A stretch of DNA of 14,356 nucleotides, taken from Pseudomonadota bacterium. Lineage in GTDB: Bacteria; Desulfobacterota; Desulfovibrionia; Desulfovibrionales; Desulfovibrionaceae. The stretch lies in contig JAEWCY010000144.1 of the NCBI GenBank assembly GCA_023390395.1, forward strand, positions 1 through 14,356. Direction: 5' to 3'. The translations under genes and the position numbers were made by a program. Below are positions 8,429 through 14,356 of this stretch, one piece after another; the first letter of the stretch is position 1, and each line of letters opens with the position of its first letter. The notes below the pieces were generated by a model. That model ran no database searches. It worked only from the letters and a program-made list of their open reading frames with translations, and was not told where the DNA came from.

Positions 8429-9049
8429 ATGAGCATGGGCGTCAAGGAAGCCATCGCCGCGCGCCACAGCGTGCGCGCCTTCGCCAAGGAACCGCTGACC
8501 AAAGACGAGATCCACGAACTGCTGGAGGCGGCCAGAAACGCGCCGTCGAGCCTCAATTCCCAGCCCTGGCGCTTCAAGGTGGTGACGAACCCGGCGGACA
8601 TCGCCTGGTTCGGTACGAGCGAGGCCTCGCGCAGGCAGGGCTGGCTTTCCGGCGCGGCGGCCATCTTCATCTGCTGCGCGGACCTCGCCCATTACGTGAA
8701 GGATTCGCAGTCCGCGGCCTTTTTCTACCGCGACGGCAAGATCATCACGGGTGAGCCCATGGACGGCATCGACGCCTACGTGGCGCGCGAGGCGGCGGCG
8801 GTCGAGCAGGCCAAGTTCGGGGCCTGCGCCATGAACACGGCTCTGGCCGAGGCCTTCATGATGCTGCGCGCCGTGGAGATGGGCCTTGGCGCCTGCTGGG
8901 TGGGCATGTTCGACGAGGCCAACATCAAGGCCCGCTTCGCCCTTCCCGAGGGCATGCGCATCGTCAACATCCTGGCCGTGGGCCGCCCCGACGAGCCGGA
9001 AGTCTATCCCCGCAAGCGCAAGAGCATCGAAGAGATCGTCCTCCGGTAG
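8429..9049 (+). CDS. Nitroreductase family FMN-dependent oxidoreductase
   Basis: A 206-residue flavoprotein predicted to use NAD(P)H and FMN to reduce nitro compounds, quinones or similar substrates in the cytoplasm. FMN-binding motifs are RHSVRAF (12-18) and APSSLNSQPW (38-47), with the phosphate-contacting end GLGACWVGMF (142-151) and VGRPDEP (174-180). The ATG at 8429 follows AAGGAG by eight bases; an upstream in-frame ATG at 8345 has no such site. It is divergent from an AraC regulator, with palindromes in the 185-base gap, so it is probably induced by that protein. The physiological substrate cannot be read from the sequence. A role in dealing with electrophilic or oxidising compounds is the usual guess. 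Confidence 0.92.
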   Translation: MSMGVKEAIAARHSVRAFAKEPLTKDEIHELLEAARNAPSSLNSQPWRFKVVTNPADIAWFGTSEASRRQGWLSGAAAIFICCADLAHYVKDSQSAAFFYRDGKIITGEPMDGIDAYVAREAAAVEQAKFGACAMNTALAEAFMMLRAVEMGLGACWVGMFDEANIKARFALPEGMRIVNILAVGRPDEPEVYPRKRKSIEEIVLR

Positions 9050-9134
9050 TGCATATTGCCGATCCAGGCGTCGACGTGTGGAGAGCGGCGTCAAGACAGC
9101 CAGGATGTTGTGCAGTGGATACGCACTGATGCAA

Positions 9135-9175
9135 ACGGGCTGTCGGTTGCATACATGATGCAGTCGACAGCCCGT
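9135..9175. terminator. Long bidirectional hairpin between convergent genes
   Basis: ACGGGCTGTCG (9135-9145) pairs perfectly with CGACAGCCCGT (9165-9175). TGCAT and ATGCA in the loop can extend it. The plus-strand side is followed by ATATTAG, and the minus-strand side by GTTTGC-type bases, so the T tails are weak. It lies between the convergent nitroreductase and repeat-protein genes and right at the change from GC-rich to AT-rich DNA. Most likely it is a shared terminator. Confidence 0.6.
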
Positions 9176-9227
9176 ATATTAGGATGTATTTAAATGAAGG
9201 TGTCTTCGGGCGAAGAGGATTTTGTAT

Positions 9228-10082
9228 TCAATATATTTGGATAATTCCTTTGAGTAACTTGTCGGAAGTCTCCCTGATTCTTTCCCATTCAACCCTGTTG
9301 CTCCTTCCTGGCACTGTCGTTGAAAATCGGGTGAGGAGCTTTTTGAAGAGCAGAATTTTGTCACTGTCCTGCCAGGCATCCAAAATTTCCTGACAGGTTT
9401 CCCTGATTGCTGCCCATTCCACGGTGTTTTCGGATTTCGGCGTGATGATGTGCAAAGTTTCAACGAAATGTCTGAATTGATCGTCATTTGGTTTGTCCGA
9501 ATATTTTACAATGCTATTGCGAATGGCTTCCCATTCTGTCGTGTTGGAGCTTCCTGGAAAGGTGTGGGAAAAGATGTTTAGTATTTCAGGAAGGCCAATG
9601 ATTTGTTTTTCGCAGATAAACAGCATTTCTATGAGCTCTTCGCCGAAAAGTTTTGATGTGGAGACAACGTCGGTGTCTTTTGACATGTAATCTGAAGCAA
9701 AACAAAGCTGATAGAGTTCCAGCTTACCTCCGGGGCCGATTTGATATTCTTCGCTTTCCTCTGTCTCGGTGATAGTCTCCTTTGCTAGTTCGCTCGTCTT
9801 TACCAGTTCGTATGCCAGATCTGTATGGAAATCGTAGGTTGATTTTGAACTTGCATCTGCAAGGCCCTCGTATTTCAATGAGATGCTCGATTCGTTCTGG
9901 TATTTGAATCCAGCTGTTGCGTTGAATTTAGTCGACATGAATCCTTTTGAATTAATAGTTTCCTTGTATTTTTTAATTATTTTCCTTGTTATTGAACTCG
10001 TATTGCCGCTGTTGTCGTAATGGAAGAGGAGTTTCCAGTAATACTTTCCTTTGACAACTGTTTTGGATGTGTTGCTGTCCAT
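9228..10082 (-). CDS. Low-GC orphan protein with three C-terminal EWxxIR repeats
   Basis: A 284-residue protein I do not recognise. The first 150 residues are rich in Ser, Thr, Lys and Tyr and look beta-rich, with alternating polar and non-polar residues (NATAGFKYQNESSISLKYEG). They end with TETEESEEYQIGPGGKLELY. Three repeats follow at 176-195, 215-234 and 258-277, each with Pro, Ser/Asn, EW, IR and a helix-like tail. There is no signal peptide. The ATG at 10082 has a perfect AGGAGG five bases upstream. G+C is about 40-45% by eye against two thirds in neighbours, so it was probably acquired. The S/T-rich part recalls aerolysin or MTX-type pore-forming toxins only in style, with no diagnostic motif. 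No partner gene is adjacent. Confidence 0.82.
   Translation of the reverse strand: MDSNTSKTVVKGKYYWKLLFHYDNSGNTSSITRKIIKKYKETINSKGFMSTKFNATAGFKYQNESSISLKYEGLADASSKSTYDFHTDLAYELVKTSELAKETITETEESEEYQIGPGGKLELYQLCFASDYMSKDTDVVSTSKLFGEELIEMLFICEKQIIGLPEILNIFSHTFPGSSNTTEWEAIRNSIVKYSDKPNDDQFRHFVETLHIITPKSENTVEWAAIRETCQEILDAWQDSDKILLFKKLLTRFSTTVPGRSNRVEWERIRETSDKLLKGIIQIY
9252..9557 (-). repeat. Three in-gene repeats coding for PxxxNxxEWxxIR units
   Basis: Protein units PGSSNTTEWEAIRNSIVKYS, PKSENTVEWAAIRETCQEIL and PGRSNRVEWERIRETSDKLL are encoded here in tandem. Their EW pairs are 39 and 43 residues apart. In the DNA the CCCATTC word (the EW codons read on the plus strand) recurs in each. The units differ in sequence, so the duplication is not recent. 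Confidence 0.8.
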
Positions 10083-10519
10083 GTCTTCCTCCTGAGCTTG
10101 GTGCGAAGGTTGATTTATTTTTCTATATTTATAAATATGTGCATATTAAAGCAAGAGCCGTTTACGGAGATTAAAAATTTAGCCAGGATAATTAGCGTGT
10201 TGTTGTTGTTTAATTGCATATTTGAAATATTTGCAAGGGCTCTGCGCCTTGGCAACATGGGAGCCGGTACCGACATGCGCATGTCTCACGATTGAGGCTG
10301 GTTGATATGGTATCATCGGGACGCGAGGCGCAATTGCACCAAGCGGCGTACTTTCCGGTTCTTGCGAACCTGACCGCCGTCTTGCCGCCTCCTGAAACCG
10401 AATCCATGAAATGACCCCGTAATCCGCCCCCCCTTTGCGCGGGCGGCCAAATTCCGTACACTGCCGCGACCTTGCCCCATCCGGGGCTGACCACGGCCGC
10501 AGCAGCAAGGAGCGCCGCC
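10083..10519. other. Gene-free spacer of 437 bases between the orphan gene and glcB
   Basis: No gene is supported here. Bases 10083-10240 are AT-rich and belong with the orphan gene: they hold the palindrome ATATTTATAAATAT (10125-10138), which on the minus strand gives a TATAAA-like -10 about 45 bases before that gene, with TTGCTT upstream of it as a weak -35. From about 10240 the DNA becomes GC-rich again. GACATGCGCATGTC (10272-10285) is a perfect 14-bp palindrome, and TGATA-TGG-TATCA is at 10303-10315. Either could be an operator for glcB. The last part holds the probable glcB promoter. Confidence 0.55.
10435..10462 (+). promoter_or_regulatory. Probable sigma-70 promoter of glcB
   Basis: TTGCGC (10435-10440) and TACACT (10457-10462) are 16 bases apart. 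This would start RNA near 10469, about 50 bases before the glcB ATG. A CCGCCC/GGGCGG inverted repeat (10424-10446) spans the -35. Confidence 0.5.
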
Positions 10520-12691
10520 ATGTCAGACCGCATCGCCGTCGCCGGCCTGTCCGTCGAGAAAACCCTCCACGACGTCATTGCCGGGGAAATCCTCCCCGAA
10601 ACCGGCATCGCGCCCGAAGCCTTCTTCGCCTCCCTGGCCGCCATAGTGGCCGAACTCGGCCCGAAAAACCGGGAACTGCTGGCCAGGCGCGACGCCATGC
10701 AGGCCGCCATCGACGTCTGGCACAAGGAACGGGCCGCAGCCGCCCACGACGCCGAAGCCTACAAATGCTTCCTGGCCGGCATCGGCTACCTCCTGCCCGA
10801 AGGGCCGGACTTCGCCATAGAAACCGAGGGCGTGGACCCGGAGATCGCCTCCATCCCGGGCCCCCAGCTCGTGGTGCCCATCACCAACGCCCGCTACGCC
10901 ATAAACGCCGCCAACGCCCGGTGGGGCAGCCTCTACGACGCGCTCTACGGCACGGACGTCATCCCCGAGACCGGCGACGCGGCCAAGGGACCGGGCTACA
11001 ACCCGGCGCGCGGCGCGGCCGTGGTGGCCTACGCCTCGAGCTTCCTGGACATGGCCGCGCCGCTGGCCTACGGCCGCCACGCCGACGTGATCGCCTACGC
11101 GGTCGTGGACGGCGCGCTCGCCGTCTCCTTCGCCAGCGGCCAGACCACCGGCCTGGCCCGGCTCGAGCGCTTCGCCGGCCACACGGGCGATCCCGCCTCG
11201 CCCACGAGCGTGCTTTTACGCAACAACGGCCTGCACATCGAACTCTTCTTCGACCGCTCCCATCCCGTGGGTGCTGCCAGCCCCTCCGGGCTCAAGGACG
11301 TGGTCCTGGAGGCGGCCGTGACCACCATCCTCGACTGCGAGGATTCCGTGGCCGTGGTGGACGGCCCGGACAAGGCGCTGGCCTACCGCAACCTGCTCGG
11401 GCTTTTCCGGGGCGAGCTGACGGCCAGCTTCGAGAAGGGCGGCAAGGCCGTGGCGCGCGGCCTGGCCCCGGACCGGCTCTACGTCGCGCCGGACGGCGGC
11501 GAAACGCTTCTGCCCGGCCGCAGCCTCCTTTTCGTGCGAAACGTCGGCCACCTGATGACCACCGACGCCGTCCTCGACGCCAAGGGCGAGGAGATTCCCG
11601 AAGGCATGCTCGACGCCATGGCCACGGCCGCGGCTGGGTTGCACGACCTCAATGGACTGGGAAAACTGCACAACAGCCGCTCCGGCGCGGTCTACATCGT
11701 CAAGCCCAAGATGCATGGCCCCGAGGAAGTGGCTTTCGCCTGCGCGCTCTTCGACCGGGTCGAGGACGCCCTCGGCATGGCGCGCAACACGCTCAAGATC
11801 GGCGTGATGGACGAGGAGCGGCGCACCTCGCTCAACCTCAAGGAATGCGTGCGCGCGGCCAGGGCGCGCATCGTCTTCATCAACACGGGCTTTCTGGACC
11901 GCACTGGCGACGAGATCCACACCGTCATGGAGGCCGGGCCGGTGGTCGGCAAGAGCGCCATGCGCGCCGAACCCTGGATGACGGCCTACGAGGACGGCAA
12001 CGTGGACGTGGGCCTGGCCTGCGGTTTTTCCGGCCGGGCCCAGATCGGCAAGGGCATGTGGGCCAAGCCGGACAGGATGGCCGAGATGGTCGCGGCCAAG
12101 ATCGAACATCCGCGCTCCGGGGCCAACTGCGCCTGGGTGCCGTCGCCCACGGCCGCCACGCTGCACGCCATGCACTACCACGCCGTGGACGTCTTCGACC
12201 GCCAGCGCGAGATCGCCGGCCGCGCCAGCGCCGACCGCGAGGTCCTGCTCAGGCTGCCGGTGCTCGGCGACGCCCGCCCCACGGCCGAGGAGATCATGCG
12301 GGAGCTCGAGACCAACGCCCAGAGCATCCTCGGCTACGTCTCGCGCTGGGTGGACCAGGGCATCGGCTGCTCCAAGGTGCCGGACCTCTCCGACGTCGGC
12401 CTTATGGAGGACCGGGCGACGCTGCGCATCTCCAGCCAGCACATCGCCAACTGGCTGCGCCACGGGCTTTGCGACGAAGGGCAGGTGCGCGAGGTGTTGG
12501 CCCGCATGGCCGCCGTGGTGGACCGGCAAAACGCCCTGGACCCGGCCTACCGGCCCATGGCGGCCGATTTCGGGGCGAGCGTGGCCTTCGCCGCCGCCTG
12601 CGACCTCATTTTCAAGGGACGCGAGCAGCCCAGCGGCTACACCGAGCCCATCCTGCACGCCCGCCGGCGGCAGGCCAAGGCCCGGGGCTGA
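10520..12691 (+). CDS. glcB: Malate synthase G
   Basis: A 723-residue enzyme, exactly the length of the E. coli protein, that condenses glyoxylate with acetyl-CoA to give malate in the cytoplasm. Signature stretches are TTILDCEDSVAVVDGPDKA, FVRNVGHLMTTDA with the arginine at 340 (E. coli R338), IVKPKMHGPEEV, MDEERRTSLNLKEC from 430, and QGIGCSKVPD with C617. The catalytic-base aspartate falls at D631 in GLMEDRATLR. The ATG at 10520 follows AAGGAG by seven bases; an upstream in-frame ATG at 10472 lies over the leader and is less likely. No isocitrate lyase or glycolate oxidase gene is in the window, so the glyoxylate source is not shown. A FliL-domain gene follows after 33 bases and may be cotranscribed. 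Confidence 0.96.
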   Translation: MSDRIAVAGLSVEKTLHDVIAGEILPETGIAPEAFFASLAAIVAELGPKNRELLARRDAMQAAIDVWHKERAAAAHDAEAYKCFLAGIGYLLPEGPDFAIETEGVDPEIASIPGPQLVVPITNARYAINAANARWGSLYDALYGTDVIPETGDAAKGPGYNPARGAAVVAYASSFLDMAAPLAYGRHADVIAYAVVDGALAVSFASGQTTGLARLERFAGHTGDPASPTSVLLRNNGLHIELFFDRSHPVGAASPSGLKDVVLEAAVTTILDCEDSVAVVDGPDKALAYRNLLGLFRGELTASFEKGGKAVARGLAPDRLYVAPDGGETLLPGRSLLFVRNVGHLMTTDAVLDAKGEEIPEGMLDAMATAAAGLHDLNGLGKLHNSRSGAVYIVKPKMHGPEEVAFACALFDRVEDALGMARNTLKIGVMDEERRTSLNLKECVRAARARIVFINTGFLDRTGDEIHTVMEAGPVVGKSAMRAEPWMTAYEDGNVDVGLACGFSGRAQIGKGMWAKPDRMAEMVAAKIEHPRSGANCAWVPSPTAATLHAMHYHAVDVFDRQREIAGRASADREVLLRLPVLGDARPTAEEIMRELETNAQSILGYVSRWVDQGIGCSKVPDLSDVGLMEDRATLRISSQHIANWLRHGLCDEGQVREVLARMAAVVDRQNALDPAYRPMAADFGASVAFAAACDLIFKGREQPSGYTEPILHARRRQAKARG

Positions 12692-12724
12692 GGCCCGCCC
12701 CGGCATACGGAGGAACATGAAGCG

Positions 12725-13180
12725 ATGCTGCCGACCAATTGGGTGAAGATCGGACTGATGCTCCTGGCCTTCGCGCTGTCCATGCCCGGGGCGGGGATGC
12801 TCCACGCCTCCTCGGAAGGCGGGCATGGCGGGGACTCCAAGAAAAGCGAGAAGAAGGGCGAGAAAAAAGACGCCAACAAGCCCGAGAACGGGGCCATCGT
12901 CATCGGCCCCGTCACGGTCAACATCCTGAGCAACAAGGGCTTCCGCTTCCTCAAGCTGACCATGCTCGTGGAATGCGAGGACAACGCGGCGGCCGAGCGC
13001 ATCACCCTGCCCGACGCCCGGGAGGATCTGGTGCTGCGGCTCTCCACCAAGCTGGCCGAGGATCTGTTGACAAGCGCCGGCAAGATGGCCCTTCGCCGCG
13101 AGCTCATCGAGCTTTTCGGCAAGTACGCCGGCCCCGGAAAGGTGAAGAACATCTACTTTCAGGAATTCGTCTTTCAATAG
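12725..13180 (+). CDS. FliL-domain protein with a cleavable-type signal peptide
   Basis: A 151-residue protein. Residues 1-28 are a basic start plus hydrophobic run ending MLHA-S, which looks like a signal peptide rather than the uncleaved anchor of standard FliL. A Lys/Glu/Gly-rich linker fills 30-55. Residues 57-151 match the FliL domain, with RFLKLTMLVECED, LSTKLAEDLLTSAGK, LRRELIELFGKY and the typical end IYFQEFVFQ. FliL normally sits with the flagellar stator and supports motor torque. No flagellar genes are nearby, so a motor role is uncertain. The ATG at 12725 is 11 bases after GGAGG, while another ATG at 12717 is only 3 bases after it and opens a 9-codon overlapping frame. It is probably cotranscribed with the methyltransferase gene that follows. 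Confidence 0.85.
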   Translation: MLPTNWVKIGLMLLAFALSMPGAGMLHASSEGGHGGDSKKSEKKGEKKDANKPENGAIVIGPVTVNILSNKGFRFLKLTMLVECEDNAAAERITLPDAREDLVLRLSTKLAEDLLTSAGKMALRRELIELFGKYAGPGKVKNIYFQEFVFQ

Positions 13181-13194
13181 AAGGAGGCCACGCC

Positions 13195-13788
13195 GTGTTC
13201 GAAGCCGTCACCGAGGCCATGGCCGCCCGCATGCGGGTTCTGGAAGCCATCGACGCCGCCGATCGCGGCGACGGCACGCCCCACGCCAGGCGGTTGCGCC
13301 AGGTTTCGCCCGAGACCGGCCGGTTCCTGGCCATCCTGGCCGCCGGGGCTCCGGCGGGCAACTGCGTCGAGGTGGGCACCAGCGCCGGCTATTCCGCCCT
13401 GTGGCTGTCCCTGGCCTGCCGGGCCAGGGGCGACGTGCTCGTGACCATCGACCGCGACCCGGACAAGATGGCCCTGGCCGAGGAAACCCTGCGCCTGACC
13501 GGAACCGGCGACGTGGTGCGCCTGGCGCGCGGCGACGCCCTGGAAATCCTCTCCGGCGTCGACGACGTGGCTTTCGCCTTCATCGACGCCAACCGCGACG
13601 TGCTTTTGCCCTGCGCCGAACTGCTCGTCGACCGGCTGGTCCCCGGCGGCATCCTGGCGGCGGACAACGTCATCAGCCACGCCCACGAGATTCCCGGCGT
13701 GGTGGACCGCCTCCTGGCCGATCCCAGGCTCGACGGCGTGGTGGTGCCCATCGGCTCGGGCGTGCTTGTCGCCCGGCGCAAGGAGTAG
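13195..13788 (+). CDS. Class I SAM-dependent O-methyltransferase
   Basis: A 197-residue enzyme of the catechol/caffeoyl-CoA O-methyltransferase type. EVGTSAGYS (59-67) is the AdoMet loop, and TIDRDPDKM (84-92) holds the acidic residue that binds the ribose. FIDANRD with D131 and AADN with D157-N158 are the usual metal-binding residues. Length is a little short for the group (about 200-220). The start is a GTG at 13195, seven bases after a perfect AAGGAGG and 14 bases past the FliL-domain stop, so the two genes are probably one unit. The substrate is unknown. A hairpin with a 9-bp stem lies at 13814-13836 but has no T-run. Confidence 0.9.
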   Translation: MFEAVTEAMAARMRVLEAIDAADRGDGTPHARRLRQVSPETGRFLAILAAGAPAGNCVEVGTSAGYSALWLSLACRARGDVLVTIDRDPDKMALAEETLRLTGTGDVVRLARGDALEILSGVDDVAFAFIDANRDVLLPCAELLVDRLVPGGILAADNVISHAHEIPGVVDRLLADPRLDGVVVPIGSGVLVARRKE

Positions 13789-13823
13789 GCCTTCCCGTTG
13801 CCAAGTCGTCACGGGCCGCGCCC

Positions 13824-13853
13824 TTGGCGTGGCCCGCCTGCTTGTGCTAGCCT
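13824..13853 (+). promoter_or_regulatory. Probable sigma-70 promoter of the LysM gene
   Basis: TTGGCG (13824-13829) and TAGCCT (13848-13853) are 18 bases apart, with TGC directly before the -10 (extended -10). RNA would start near 13860, about 50 bases before the gene. Confidence 0.5.
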
Positions 13854-13911
13854 CGGCGAAGCGGCAACCCGGGGATTCGGGGCTTTCGAGGAACGGCAAG
13901 GGGAGGGGATG

Positions 13912-14356
13912 ATGGGCGACATGGCGAAATATTTCCTGCTCACGGCGCTTCTGGCCTGCGCCGTGCTGCTTTCCGACGCCGGGCCGTGCCTTTGCCGCGT
14001 CAGCGAGGCGGCTCCGGCCAAGACCCAGGCCAGCGCGCCCGGCAAGCACGTCATCAAGGCCGGCGAGACCATCAACCTCCTGGCCCTGCGCTACGGCGTG
14101 CCGGCCGCCGCCATCGTCAAGGCCAACCCCGGCCTCGATCCGGCCCGGCTCCAGCTCGGCAAGGTCATCGTCATCCCGGCCCCGGGCGCGGCCGCTCCGG
14201 CCGCGACGCCGCCCGCGGAGGAATCGTCTCCGGCCACCCCGGCGGCCAAGACGCCAAGCGTCGAGCTGCGGCCCCTGTCCGCGCCCCAGGCCACCCAGCC
14301 CCTGGCCGGGGGGCTCAAGGAGCACGACCTGCCGTCGGGCGCGGCCAAGCCGGCCG
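13912..14356 (+). CDS. Secreted LysM-domain protein, 5' part only
   Basis: The frame stays open to the window edge, giving at least 148 residues. The first 30 residues (MAKYFLLTALLACAVLLSDAG) are a signal sequence; a cysteine lies near its end, but the context is not a clear lipobox. A LysM domain follows at about 46-89, from HVIKAGETINLLALRYGVP through ANPGLDPARLQLGKVIVIP. This fold binds peptidoglycan or chitin sugars, so the protein should act at the cell wall. A Pro/Ala/Thr-rich linker comes next, and a catalytic or second LysM domain may lie beyond the edge. Two adjacent ATGs (13909, 13912) and a third at 13921 follow GGGAGG. I chose 13912 for its five-base spacing. Full function cannot be told from this part. 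Confidence 0.8.
   Translation, partial: MGDMAKYFLLTALLACAVLLSDAGPCLCRVSEAAPAKTQASAPGKHVIKAGETINLLALRYGVPAAAIVKANPGLDPARLQLGKVIVIPAPGAAAPAATPPAEESSPATPAAKTPSVELRPLSAPQATQPLAGGLKEHDLPSGAAKPA

Noticed and set aside
9049..10147. GTGCATATT direct repeat at 9049-9057 and 10139-10147 as insertion-site duplication
   Set aside because: Nine bases, and the second copy is well inside the AT-rich part rather than at its edge; likely chance.
10248..10265. TTGGCA...GC with GG-N10-GC spacing as a second sigma-54 promoter
   Set aside because: The -12 half reads GAGCC rather than TTGCA/T, and the next gene is about 255 bases away behind a better sigma-70 match.
10020..10295. Plus-strand hydrophobic open frame of 91 codons
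   Set aside because: It starts inside the antisense of the orphan gene, lacks a ribosome site, and its hydrophobicity comes from T-rich DNA.
11216..13177. Minus-strand open frame of over 600 codons opposite glcB
   Set aside because: The plus-strand malate synthase is certain here, and the antisense product is low-complexity His/Gly/Val-rich with no motif.

Overview
The window is GC-rich chromosomal DNA (about two thirds G+C by eye) from a bacterium that looks like a Desulfovibrionaceae sulfate reducer. That placement is an inference. It rests on codon use, the PAS/sigma-54 activator type, the short CoA-ligase/threonine-synthase operon and the GC-rich tandem intergenic hairpins. No rRNA, tRNA, CRISPR array or transposase was seen.

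Layout. (1) 1-3400: a hairpin from an upstream unit, then a tight plus-strand operon of a phenylacetate-CoA-ligase-type enzyme, a DUF456 membrane protein and threonine synthase, closed by a strong terminator. (2) 3598-5836: a divergent pair. A cysteine-rich unknown protein lies on the minus strand behind a good sigma-54 (-24/-12) promoter. A PAS/AAA+/Fis sigma-54 activator lies on the plus strand. A GACG-N7-CGTC palindrome sits at -96 of the sigma-54 promoter, and two better copies lie over and just after the activator's stop codon. This looks like a self-contained regulatory module. (3) 5851-7329: TlyA-type rRNA methyltransferase followed by a HigB/HigA toxin-antitoxin pair. (4) 7326-9049: a divergent AraC-family regulator and nitroreductase with palindromes between them; the regulator's end overlaps that of higA by 4 bases. 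(5) 9135-10250: an AT-rich island holding one minus-strand gene of unknown function, with an S/T-rich N-terminal part and three C-terminal EW-x-x-IR repeats; it is probably acquired. (6) 10435-13788: malate synthase G, a FliL-domain secreted protein and a class I O-methyltransferase, closely spaced on the plus strand. (7) 13912 to the end: the 5' part of a secreted LysM protein.

The genes are mostly separate small transcription units. The two most interesting items are the sigma-54 module, which has an unknown target gene and three candidate activator sites, and the orphan low-GC repeat protein at 9228-10082.
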